Of a stretch of 64,000 nucleotides of DNA, positions 19,176 through 27,333 are shown piece by piece. Within the stretch, counting starts at the first letter, position 1, and each line of letters starts with the position of its first letter. The DNA comes from Anaerolineae bacterium (GTDB lineage: Bacteria > Chloroflexota > Anaerolineae > Promineifilales > Promineifilaceae): positions 248,001 through 312,000 of the forward strand of contig JAUIAP010000001.1 of NCBI GenBank assembly GCA_030425205.1, given 5' to 3'. The notes beneath the pieces are model-generated. The model did no database searches and was not told where the DNA came from. It was given only the letters and a program-made list of their open reading frames with translations. The position numbers and the translations under genes are program-made.

Positions 19176-19270
19176 GAATTTGATTTAACTATTCGAACAA
19201 GGTCTGTTGATTATACCAACAGACCTCGACGATCAATGGTATAGACCTTCAGACAACGATTAGGGGCGAT

Positions 19271-19363
19271 GTTTCGGGATTAGGAAATCCCGAAACCCGA
19301 CTAACGCGGCGCATGTTTCGGGAAAGCCATACCGCAGGGTTGCGGAGCGACATTCCCGAAACA
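19271..19363. repeat. Two TTTCGGGA-type intergenic hairpins
   Basis: GTTTCGGGA (19271-19279) pairs with TCCCGAAAC (19288-19296), and TGTTTCGGGAA (19314-19324) pairs with TTCCCGAAACA (19353-19363), the second loop holding an inner CCGCA/TGCGG hairpin. The same palindrome recurs at 47511-47534. They lie between pgi and the methyltransferase gene. Confidence 0.6.
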
Positions 19364-19388
19364 CCTTTCTCGACGTAATCCCCTGAAC

Positions 19389-21011
19389 TTACTCTAATTC
19401 AGACGCAAGTTGCGCGATCACGCTGGCGGGATCATCTTTGATGTGAAAACGGATGAGGCGACGGTCTTCGCCGCGCAATGCTTCTGCATCACCAAGCGCC
19501 TGTGCCAGTTTTAGGGGTTGGAATGACATGGCCGATTCGTCTGAACCAGCGTTATCTGGAATGGGAAGATCGGCTGTTGAATCACTCGTAAACTGAATAA
19601 ATAGCCCGCTTCCACCGTCCCCTTTGTGAAGCTGTCCCGTCGAGTGCAAAAAGCGCGGGCCATAGTTAACGGTTGTGGCTAACTTAGTCATGTCGCGCAA
19701 TTTTGCTTGCAGTGTTGCCATTGCGGCTGAAGTCGCGGCCGTTGGTTCGACATAGGACATCACGGCGATGTAGTCGCCCGTCTTGGCTTGTGCAAGGAAG
19801 TTTTGGAGGGTTTCGGCCGAAAGTTGCGCCGTCTCCCCCGTTGGGAGTTCCCCTTTCGCTTGGTATTCATCGATCATCTCACGCGCCCGCACTTTTGCCG
19901 ACTCAACATTGGGTTGGTCAAATGGATGAATCTCCATCACTGAGCCAGCAACCGCCGTCGCCATTTCCCACAAGAAGAACTGTTCACCTAAATCGTATAG
20001 ATCAGCGAGTTCGAGTTGAATGACGGGATGTCCTGCTTCTGCAAGCGAATCGAGTGCCGCGTGGGTCGATTTATCCCCCGCCAATTCGAGCGAGACAAAC
20101 ACGCGATCGTCGCCATAGGCATCTGGCGCGGCCAGCGGCTCACCAACCACAGGCAATATCCCCTTGCCGTCCTTGCCCGTGCTTTCTGCGACGAGTTGTT
20201 CAACCCAGTCGAAAAATGGGATGATTTCAGTCGAGCCGACGAGCGTCAACTTATCCCGACCGATACCTGCTAATGCACCTAATGCCGCTCCCAACTTGCC
20301 GCCAATTGGGGCATGGGCGATTGCGATGGCGCGATCGAGCAATTTTGCCACATCGATCCCGACTAGTGCGGCGGGAACCATGCCAAAGTAAGAGAGCACA
20401 GAATAACGACCACCAATGTTGGGATCATTCTCAAAGATATGCCGAAATGCAAACTCGTTACCCAATTTGACCAACTTGCTGCCGGGATCGGTGATGGCGA
20501 TAAAGTGACTGCCAGCTGCGTCTGAGCCAAGCTGATCGGCTGTCCAGTTGTAGAAATGCTTAAATGCAGAGAGTGTTTCAACTGTGCCACCCGATTTTGT
20601 AGCGACGATAGAGACGGTGGATTCGGCCGAAATCCCCTCTTGCAGCCCCAAAATATAGTCGGGGTCTGTTGTGTCCACAATTTCGAGATCAAGTCCAGTT
20701 GCGTCAGCAAAGATCTTGCTAAACACCTCTGGTGCAAGGCTCGATCCTCCCATTCCCAAAAGCAGTGCGTTCGTATACCCGTCTGCCTGCAAGCTGTCGC
20801 GCAGCTCTTCAAGTGAAGAGACCGCTTCTTTCAGGCGATTCGCAATATCGAGCCAGCCGAGTCGATTTGTGATCTCTTCCGGATCATCCTTCCATACGGT
20901 ATGGTCATGTTGCCAAATCCGTTCGATGGCCCTGTCTTCAACTAATTTTTGCCATGTCGCATCAATCCGCGCACCATATTCTCCAAATCGTGTCGTCCAC
21001 TTTTCGCTCAT
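19389..21011 (-). CDS. pgi: Glucose-6-phosphate isomerase
   Basis: Interconverts glucose 6-phosphate and fructose 6-phosphate in glycolysis, gluconeogenesis and glycogen supply. The 540-residue protein contains the phosphosugar-binding SIS fold: LLLGMGGSSLAPEVF (about residues 83-97), VATKSGGTVETLSAF (signature 1 type), GGRYSVLSYFGMVPAALVG, and HPFDQPNVESAK near the C-terminal helix. The sequence is closest in style to the PGI half of the actinobacterial/cyanobacterial transaldolase-PGI fusions, but here no transaldolase domain is attached. The upstream region carries an AGTTG/CAACT-like motif shared with the CBM48 gene next to it. A well-placed GGAGT site supports the ATG. Confidence 0.93.
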   Translation of the reverse strand: MSEKWTTRFGEYGARIDATWQKLVEDRAIERIWQHDHTVWKDDPEEITNRLGWLDIANRLKEAVSSLEELRDSLQADGYTNALLLGMGGSSLAPEVFSKIFADATGLDLEIVDTTDPDYILGLQEGISAESTVSIVATKSGGTVETLSAFKHFYNWTADQLGSDAAGSHFIAITDPGSKLVKLGNEFAFRHIFENDPNIGGRYSVLSYFGMVPAALVGIDVAKLLDRAIAIAHAPIGGKLGAALGALAGIGRDKLTLVGSTEIIPFFDWVEQLVAESTGKDGKGILPVVGEPLAAPDAYGDDRVFVSLELAGDKSTHAALDSLAEAGHPVIQLELADLYDLGEQFFLWEMATAVAGSVMEIHPFDQPNVESAKVRAREMIDEYQAKGELPTGETAQLSAETLQNFLAQAKTGDYIAVMSYVEPTAATSAAMATLQAKLRDMTKLATTVNYGPRFLHSTGQLHKGDGGSGLFIQFTSDSTADLPIPDNAGSDESAMSFQPLKLAQALGDAEALRGEDRRLIRFHIKDDPASVIAQLASELE

Positions 21012-21035
21012 GCTTTCTACTCCTTAACTTTTTGA

Positions 21036-21049
21036 TTGCTATTTCAACT
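21036..21049. promoter_or_regulatory. Operator-like motif upstream of pgi
   Basis: TTGCTATTTCAACT differs at one base from the TTGCTATATCAACT core of the twin motif at 21579-21617. It lies 25 bp upstream of the pgi start on the minus strand. Function inferred from the shared sequence only. Confidence 0.35.
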
Positions 21050-21106
21050 GCTTCATTATACTGAGATTCGGCCGAACTTTCGGGCAAAAATCTAGCTTCT
21101 TGTAAA

Positions 21107-21136
21107 ACAAAAAGGCGCGATCAATTGATCGCGCCT
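21107..21136 (-). terminator. Rho-independent terminator for the CBM48 gene
   Basis: A perfect 24-base palindrome (21113-21136, arms AGGCGCGATCAA) is followed on the minus strand by TTTTTG. It separates the CBM48 gene from pgi. Confidence 0.8.
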
Positions 21137-21165
21137 CTTAATTGAAATGGTGCAATTTAACTGCG

Positions 21166-21456
21166 TTACACCGTAACAATAGAATCTTCTGTCCCGTGTT
21201 CGTTTGTACGGTAGTCATCGGCGGCCCAATCGTTTTCCCAACGTTCGCCATCGAGCAGATAACGGAAACGGTAATCTTGTTCCGCATCGAGTGAAACAGT
21301 CACGCTGAACGTGCCGTCTTTTAATTTCTTCATTGACTCTGGCGTCCAGTCGTTGAATTCACCAACGATGGCTGCTTCATTTGCCTCAACCTCTGCGGGA
21401 AGCTTAAATGTGACACGACAAACCTGACCTGTTTTTGAGTAGTTTTTCTTCAACAT
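21166..21456 (-). CDS. Isoamylase early-set (CBM48/AMPK-like) glycogen-binding protein
   Basis: A 96-residue stand-alone carbohydrate-binding domain: VCRVTFKLPAEVEANEAAI, VGEFNDWTPESMKKL, DYRFRYLLDGERWENDW, the pattern of the E-set domain found in front of glycogen branching enzymes and in AMPK beta. The two conserved Trp residues that usually contact glucan are present (in NDW and WENDW). It has no catalytic domain, so it may target or regulate glycogen enzymes (inference). It sits upstream of pgi on the same strand but has its own terminator. Ribosome binding site AAGGA lies before the ATG. Confidence 0.85.
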   Translation of the reverse strand: MLKKNYSKTGQVCRVTFKLPAEVEANEAAIVGEFNDWTPESMKKLKDGTFSVTVSLDAEQDYRFRYLLDGERWENDWAADDYRTNEHGTEDSIVTV

Positions 21457-21578
21457 GCTTTGTATTCCTTTTCAAACATAAACCACGCACTGATAGCCAA
21501 CACACGCTGTGTGCAGTTTTAAGTCGATTATCAAGTTGGCAATAGTGGGGTACTGGTTTACGGTTGATATGTAAATTT

Positions 21579-21617
21579 AGTTGCTATATCAACTATCTAA
21601 GTTGCTATATCAACTAT
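21579..21617. promoter_or_regulatory. Twin palindromic operator-like motifs, 21-bp period
   Basis: AGTTGCTATATCAACTAT occurs at 21579-21596 and again at 21600-21617, exactly two helical turns apart. Each copy is an inverted repeat AGTTG-N6-CAACT. A TATAAT-like hexamer follows the second copy. The site lies in the control region between the CBM48 gene (minus) and the lipoprotein gene (plus); the 312-bp gap otherwise holds no gene. Confidence 0.5.
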
Positions 21618-21768
21618 AATTCTAGCGTTCAGACGACACTTGTAAACTGCAGGGGAGCGGATTACAACTTCTTTCATACGTCATTCATGAAGAGAGTTGC
21701 CACGACATACAAGCGTTGGTTAAATAGGACAGTTGGGAGCCAAAAACCAAAATTAAAAGAGATACTAG

Positions 21769-22386
21769 ATGAAAAAATTTGTGTTTGTCTGTTTACTACT
21801 GCTGATGGGGTGTCGTGGTGTTGACTATATCGAGACATTTGAAAATGAAGACGCCTGGCCGTTGGCGCAGCAGGATGGGATTTCGGCCGAAATCATCAAT
21901 GAACAGCTTGAATTGACCGTCGATTTTCCCGACAGTCTATTTGTAACGACGGCGGGACGACGGAACTTTGATGATGGTGTCATTCAAGTAGAGGTTGAAC
22001 CGTTGAGCGGATCGGCCGAATCAGCTTATGGCCTCGTTTTTCGCGCCACGCCAAGCGCTGAAGACTTCTACTTCTTCCTAATCAGTGCCGACGGGTATTA
22101 CAGCATCGGTGGCTGCCGCGACACCTGCGATAACAATAACTTTGTGCGTCTTGCTGACAACATGTGGACACAATCCGATTTGATCCGAACAGGTCTAAAC
22201 GAACGGCACACATTACGTGTTGAGCTGACTGGAGATAATATGGTCTTCTATATTGATGACAATCTCGTAGATAGCTTTAAAAATAGCAGTTTTACCCGTG
22301 GCGACATCGGGCTTTTCGTCCAGACATTTGATTCCCCCGCAACCATTGCCTTTGACAATTTAACATTTACCACAGTCACTCCTTGA
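21769..22386 (+). CDS. Lipoprotein with a LamG/DUF1080-like beta-sandwich
   Basis: A 205-residue lipoprotein: signal peptide MKKFVFVCLLLLMGC with lipid-accepting Cys15. The mature part has the layout of a concanavalin-like jelly roll (ETFENEDAWPLAQQDG, NFDDGVIQVEVEPLSG, AYGLVFRATPSAEDFYFFLIS, HTLRVELTGDNMVFYIDDNLV, GDIGLFVQTFDSPATIAFDNL), as in the DUF1080 or LamG families. Such domains bind sugars or sit beside enzymes; no catalytic residues can be named. Two TCGGCCGA sites encode Ser-Ala-Glu in it. The start at 21769 is preceded by a GAGAT-like weak site. Confidence 0.75.
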   Translation: MKKFVFVCLLLLMGCRGVDYIETFENEDAWPLAQQDGISAEIINEQLELTVDFPDSLFVTTAGRRNFDDGVIQVEVEPLSGSAESAYGLVFRATPSAEDFYFFLISADGYYSIGGCRDTCDNNNFVRLADNMWTQSDLIRTGLNERHTLRVELTGDNMVFYIDDNLVDSFKNSSFTRGDIGLFVQTFDSPATIAFDNLTFTTVTP

Positions 22387-22580
22387 GTAACGATATTTGG
22401 CTTGTAGGCTGAACATTATGGGTTGTGTATGGTGGTAGTAACTGATCACCCTCCACGCATCACGCATGACGTTTTAACGCCACCTTTCCAAACAGATCCT
22501 CAAAGAAATTTTTACAATTCAAGTCTGCGGATTGAACGCTATTGGGCTACACTATGGTAGGTTTGCAAAAGGAATGTCAA

Positions 22581-25487
22581 GTGGATACTCAAGAGTTTTT
22601 CAACCGTAAATCGCTTCGTAAAGCGCTAAAAGCATGGCATCGCACCGCCATACTCGGCAAACATCCACTTGCTGGATTGACAATTGTTGCCCAGCGTCGC
22701 ACAAGCGAGGGGCGATCTTACGCGGACACGCCAGCCGGGCGCGGCGTCGCGCTGCGTCACTTGCTGCACGATGCGATTGATAAACTCAAGCCAGAAAGCC
22801 ACACGGCTGACTATAACAATCCTCAGTGGCGTTACTACACCATTCTCTATCAACAATATGTCAAAGAGATGCGGGCAAAAGAGCTGTCCGAAATGTTGGG
22901 GCTGTCGGACAGCGGCTATTTCAAGGATCAGCGACGGGCGTTGGAGCGATTGGGACAGCAGCTAGAGCAGTGGGAACGCGAATCAACCCGCTCTATTGCG
23001 CCACAGATACAACAGCCCGCCGTGCGCTCCAATTTGCCGATGCAGCCCACGGCGTTTATCGGCCGAAAACAAGAGCTCGCCCACGCCCAACAACTGCTGA
23101 TCAATCCTGATTGTCGTCTGTTGACGATCAATGGTTCGGGCGGAATCGGCAAAACGCGTCTCGCACTCGAACTGGCTCGGCGCACAGAAGGCGCATTCGC
23201 GGATGGGGCTGTTTTTGTCCCACTCGCCCCGCTCAATAACATTGAGCTGTTGCCAACGGCCATCGCGGAAGCGATTGGATTCACAATTTCGAGCAACCAA
23301 TCTGTGATGACGCAGTTGATCAACTTCTTGCAAACAAAATCTCTGCTGCTGTTGCTCGACAACTTTGAGCATCTCGTTGAATCGAATAATCCAATTGCCA
23401 TGCTGCTGGAAGCATTACCCAATGTCAAAATGTTGATTACGACGCGGGAACCGCTGCATCTGCGGGGCGAATGGACGTTGACACTACAGGGAATGCAGTT
23501 TCCAGCGGTCGATGCACCGGCGACCGCGCAGTATGACGCCCTTGACCTTTTCTATAGTGCGGTTCAACGGGTCGCGCCAAATATGCAATTTTCGGCCGAA
23601 GATCAAGGCCAAATTGTGCGGTTGTGTCGCCTTGTAGGTGGGACACCATTGGCACTAGAGCTTGCGGCCAGTTGGGTTCCCCATCTCTCATGCTATGAAA
23701 TTGCCAACGAAATCGAACGTAATATCGACTTCTTGGAGAGTTCGTTGCACGATGTGCCGGCACGTCATCGCAGCCTGCGCGGTGTTTTTGATCATTCGTG
23801 GGAGCTTTTAACACCGACAGAACAAGCCGTTTTTCGCAAATTGGCCGTCTTTACTGGCGCATTTTCACGGGAGAGCGCACAAGCGGTGACAGGGGCGACA
23901 CTTTTTCAACTGCGCGCGCTGCATGAAAAGTCGCTGTTGCGTTTTGATGATGCTGGCGGATATAAGCTGCAAAAGTTACTCTGGCAATATGCGGCCGAAA
24001 AACTAGCCGCCCATCCAACCGACAGTTACGCAACCCATCAGGCACATAGCCGCTACTTTTTAGAGCTGTTGCAAACACGTGGCGCACATCTACGTGGTGG
24101 CAAAGAGCAGATGCGCTCACTGCGTGCGATCAGGGAACATCTCTCGGAAATCCGTGCGGCATGGGTCTGGGCAGAGGGGCAAAATGACAGAGCGCAACTG
24201 CTGAAATCGGCCGAACTTCTGCACCTTTCCTACTACATGCTCAACCGCTGGCGCGAAGGTGCGGCACTGCTGGCAAACTGTGATGACCCATTTGTGTGCG
24301 GCTTATACGCCCACATTCGCTATCGACTTGGCGACAAAATCGACGCGCACAAACTCCTGATTGAGAGTCTGGCAACATTGCAAAATGATCCACAACGGGA
24401 GCGTGAATTTGCATTGATTCAGCTTTATGCAATTTCGGCCGATTTAGAACATCCCGTTTGGACAGATGAAAAACTTTACGAGCAATCGCTCGCCTACTTT
24501 ACACGCACGCGCGCACTTTGGGGGCAAGCATGGGCGCACTATGCCTATGCCGCCGCCCTGCACTACGATGGACTACCCAAGTATAAGCCAAGAATTGAGC
24601 CACTGATGTTGCGTGCGCTCGCGCTGCGCGAAACGATTGATGATGGCTGGGGTATACCACACTGTCTCGACTATTTGGGACACATCGCCTATGAACGAGG
24701 CGAGTATGAAGCGGCGGGCCATTATGCCCATGCGAGCCTTGAAAGCTATGAGGCACGCGAAGATCGGGTGGGTATCGCCAATGCGTTGACCCTGTTGGGA
24801 CAGGTAGCTGGCACACGCAATGACCTCATTACCGCCACGCGCTATTACGAAGATGTGTTGGCTATTCGGCGTGATCTCGGCAATTTGAAAGACATTGCGG
24901 AAAGTCTCGACAGTCTAGGCTTCATTCTCTTCACCTGTGGCGATTATAAAACTGCTCGCACTTATTATGACGAAAGTCTCGAACTTTCACAGCAGATCGA
25001 CGATCAGCCCGGCATCGCCTGGTCGCTCCACAATCTAGGTGATATTGCACGAGTTGAAGGGAAGTTGACGCTAGCAGAGACGCTCTATACTGAAAGCGCG
25101 GCACTTCATACACCACAAAGCTGGGGACATGCGGTTGCCATCGACAAGTTGGGTCAATTGGCGATGCAGACGGGTAAACCCGACTCCGCACTCACGCAAT
25201 TTTTGCAAGGATTGGAGCTGGCACTGGCTGTCGGGCGCGTGCGCGAGGCGACCGACGTTCTCTTTCAAATTGTGCGTCTCTTGGCTGAACAGCATCCAGC
25301 GTTGCCAACAATCGAAACGAGCGCGTTGGCGGGATTGTTGGATGTGCTGATTGAGGGACGGGGATCGGCCGAAAAAACCCGTATCGCTGCCCAAAAGCTG
25401 CGTGCCGAACTCACCATAGCCGAGCCTACCCCTTTTGACTCACTAGAATCAGCCGCAGCCTTTCTCACCACGTTGCGCAATGCGTAA
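22581..25487 (+). CDS. STAND (NB-ARC-like) ATPase with TPR repeats, likely regulator
   Basis: The frame is open from a TTG at 22542, but GTG at 22581 has an AAAAGGA site seven bases upstream and is preferred (968 residues). The first 140 residues contain an HTH-like stretch (AKELSEMLGLSDSGYFKDQRRALERLG), followed by FIGRKQEL and an NTPase: Walker A TINGSGGIGKTRLALELA (about 182-199), Walker B SLLLLLDNFEHL, ITTREPLHLRGE and GGTPLALELAASW. The last half is TPR (for example GEYEAAGHYAHASLESYE, GDYKTARTYYDESLELSQ). This is the AfsR/STAND architecture common in Chloroflexota, though with an atypical N-terminus. By family it is an ATP-dependent signalling switch; target unknown. Confidence 0.8.
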   Translation: MDTQEFFNRKSLRKALKAWHRTAILGKHPLAGLTIVAQRRTSEGRSYADTPAGRGVALRHLLHDAIDKLKPESHTADYNNPQWRYYTILYQQYVKEMRAKELSEMLGLSDSGYFKDQRRALERLGQQLEQWERESTRSIAPQIQQPAVRSNLPMQPTAFIGRKQELAHAQQLLINPDCRLLTINGSGGIGKTRLALELARRTEGAFADGAVFVPLAPLNNIELLPTAIAEAIGFTISSNQSVMTQLINFLQTKSLLLLLDNFEHLVESNNPIAMLLEALPNVKMLITTREPLHLRGEWTLTLQGMQFPAVDAPATAQYDALDLFYSAVQRVAPNMQFSAEDQGQIVRLCRLVGGTPLALELAASWVPHLSCYEIANEIERNIDFLESSLHDVPARHRSLRGVFDHSWELLTPTEQAVFRKLAVFTGAFSRESAQAVTGATLFQLRALHEKSLLRFDDAGGYKLQKLLWQYAAEKLAAHPTDSYATHQAHSRYFLELLQTRGAHLRGGKEQMRSLRAIREHLSEIRAAWVWAEGQNDRAQLLKSAELLHLSYYMLNRWREGAALLANCDDPFVCGLYAHIRYRLGDKIDAHKLLIESLATLQNDPQREREFALIQLYAISADLEHPVWTDEKLYEQSLAYFTRTRALWGQAWAHYAYAAALHYDGLPKYKPRIEPLMLRALALRETIDDGWGIPHCLDYLGHIAYERGEYEAAGHYAHASLESYEAREDRVGIANALTLLGQVAGTRNDLITATRYYEDVLAIRRDLGNLKDIAESLDSLGFILFTCGDYKTARTYYDESLELSQQIDDQPGIAWSLHNLGDIARVEGKLTLAETLYTESAALHTPQSWGHAVAIDKLGQLAMQTGKPDSALTQFLQGLELALAVGRVREATDVLFQIVRLLAEQHPALPTIETSALAGLLDVLIEGRGSAEKTRIAAQKLRAELTIAEPTPFDSLESAAAFLTTLRNA

Positions 25488-25489
25488 CG

Positions 25490-26731
25490 CTATGGCGCAC
25501 TCAAAAATTCTTCGGGTGCATCTATTCCACCGCTCAACGTCCGCAAAAACGCCTCTAACTGCCCCAACTGCTCATCCGACAAATTGAGTGGCAATAGGTC
25601 ATTATGGCCGACGATACCGATTCCTGATCCCAATCCGCCGCGATTATAATGCTCCAAAATACCAGCTAAATCACGAAACGCCCCGTTGTGCGTGTAAGGC
25701 GCCATTTCGGCAACGTTGCGCAGCGTGGGTGTCTTGAATGCCGCGTCTAGTTCAGGGGAGTCGGTCAGGATAAAGCGCAAATCGACACATTCGGCCGAAT
25801 CTGCATCACTCCACTGCGAGAAACAGTTAAACTCATCCTCAACCACCAGCGACGCCCCAATCAGACGCCCTTGATCGACCGTGCCGAACACATTGGTGCC
25901 ATGAAACTCATTGTTGGTAAATAGTGCGCCGTTGTGGCAGTTGACACAGCTTGCCTCGTTGATAAACAGCTCCAATCCGGCGGCTTCATCTGTGCTATAA
26001 GCTTCGCGCATCCCGCGCTCATCGCCTGTCATGACGGCGACCGCATATTGATCAAAGCGCGACGCAGCCGGCATGATCTTGCGCTCATAGGCGGCAATCG
26101 CCTTGCCAAGATTGACAAACACCTGTGTCACCCCATCATCCATTGAGAGATCCGGCAGCTCACCAAAAATCGCCACATATTGCGCAAGATAATCAGGGTC
26201 AGCGGCGATCAGATCGACATACTGCTTGCGAATCCCCCCGTGCTCGACTGGGCTTTCGAGTGGTTCCAACGCCTGTGCCCACTGACTGTCTTTGTGCCCA
26301 TCCCAGAAAAACCATGGACTATAAGCCGTTCCAACAATCGTCTGCGTTTTGCGCGGGCCCCCACCAATTGGTACGTCAAGCCCGTCCGTGAAGTTTAACT
26401 CTGGGATATGGCAAGTCGCACACGCAACATCGTCGTTTGCGCTCAGGCGCGTATCAAAGAAAAGCTGATGCCCAAAATCGGCCGCAAGTGCATCATCCGC
26501 ATAGATATTGCTAGGATCAGGCGGCAGTTCGGGCAAGCTCCCAATCCAGAGTGAGCAAATGGTAGCGATCTCCTCCGCCGACCAGTCACCCGCTTGTTCT
26601 GTAAAGGTGGCTGGCTGGCAGATGGGTGCGCTGTCTAGCGTTAGTGGCTCATAGTCGCCCATCATGCTGCACGCGGCAATCGTGACAATCAGCGTAGCGA
26701 TTAGTGTAAGTTGGATGGCGGTTTTTAACAT
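25490..26731 (-). CDS. Di-haem cytochrome c peroxidase family lipoprotein
   Basis: A lipoprotein signal (TLIVTIAACS, Cys21) precedes a MauG/CCP-type protein with two c-type haem motifs: CATCH (residues 104-108) and CVNCH (262-266). Also visible are FFDTRLSANDDVACATCH, TQTIVGTAYSPWFFWDGHKDSQWAQALEPL, and FKTPTLRNVAEMAPYTHNGAF, typical of the family. It would reduce hydrogen peroxide or carry out MauG-like oxidation outside the membrane. It follows the small lipoprotein gene at 26773-27237 by about 40 bp on the same strand, so they are likely an operon. The end overlaps nothing; the convergent STAND gene stops two bases away. Confidence 0.92.
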   Translation of the reverse strand: MLKTAIQLTLIATLIVTIAACSMMGDYEPLTLDSAPICQPATFTEQAGDWSAEEIATICSLWIGSLPELPPDPSNIYADDALAADFGHQLFFDTRLSANDDVACATCHIPELNFTDGLDVPIGGGPRKTQTIVGTAYSPWFFWDGHKDSQWAQALEPLESPVEHGGIRKQYVDLIAADPDYLAQYVAIFGELPDLSMDDGVTQVFVNLGKAIAAYERKIMPAASRFDQYAVAVMTGDERGMREAYSTDEAAGLELFINEASCVNCHNGALFTNNEFHGTNVFGTVDQGRLIGASLVVEDEFNCFSQWSDADSAECVDLRFILTDSPELDAAFKTPTLRNVAEMAPYTHNGAFRDLAGILEHYNRGGLGSGIGIVGHNDLLPLNLSDEQLGQLEAFLRTLSGGIDAPEEFLSAP

Positions 26732-26772
26732 TACTGGATAAATATCCTCGTGAAAAGTTTAACCCACAAGCA

Positions 26773-27237
26773 TTACGGCAAAATGATATTAAATGTCACT
26801 GAGTCGGTGGTCGATTCGGCCGAAATATCAAACGACATCTCCCACCACCCCGACATCTGGTATTTGACTCCTTCAACGAGATAAACACCCGCCTCATCTG
26901 AGGCCACAACCGACGGTTGTGTTGGAAAGCCATGTCCATGCTCAGGCATTCCGCCTCCAATTGTAACGGTCGCGCCGTCAACGGGATTGCCTGCGTCATC
27001 TTCAACGTGCAGTTCCCACGTCAAGATTTCATTGAGCGGAATCGGATCTTGTGTCGGTTGCAATTCCACCATAAATGCACCATCATCAGTCAGCTTTGCC
27101 AACGACAGATCCAGCTCACTTGTCCCACCCCCGTTATCCATCTCCATACCATCACTCTCTGGCTCTGTCTCCCCCCCACAAGCCACCAAGCTCAGAACCA
27201 AGAAGACAACCGTCATCCATTTCCATCGTGTTTTCAT
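26773..27237 (-). CDS. FixH/YtkA-like lipoprotein
   Basis: A small lipoprotein (VVFLVLSLVACGG lipobox), with an Asp/Glu/Gly-rich linker and an Ig-like domain: LTWELHVEDDAGNPVDGATVTIGGGMPEHGHG split over two strands, then GVYLVEGVKYQMSGWWEMSFDI. The MPEHGHG motif with two His and one Met is the metal-binding-looking part of YtkA/FixH-like domains. The frame is open from a TTG at 27252, but ATG at 27237 with a GGGAG site eight bases upstream is the better start. It precedes the di-haem peroxidase gene, and copper or peroxide stress is a plausible common theme (inference). Confidence 0.75.
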   Translation of the reverse strand: MKTRWKWMTVVFLVLSLVACGGETEPESDGMEMDNGGGTSELDLSLAKLTDDGAFMVELQPTQDPIPLNEILTWELHVEDDAGNPVDGATVTIGGGMPEHGHGFPTQPSVVASDEAGVYLVEGVKYQMSGWWEMSFDISAESTTDSVTFNIILP

Positions 27238-27251
27238 AACGTACACTCCCA

Positions 27252-27288
27252 AAAAATAAAGGCGCGACCTCTTACTGAGATCACGCCC
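27252..27288 (-). terminator. Rho-independent terminator for the NYN-LOTUS gene
   Basis: On the minus strand an 11-bp stem (GGCGTGATCTC with GAGGTCGCGCC, two U-G pairs) and AGTAA loop is followed by TTTATTTTTT. Confidence 0.75.
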
Positions 27289-27333
27289 TTATTTTGCCTA
27301 ACGACTGTAGGCAACTCCTTTGAAACTTAAGCT

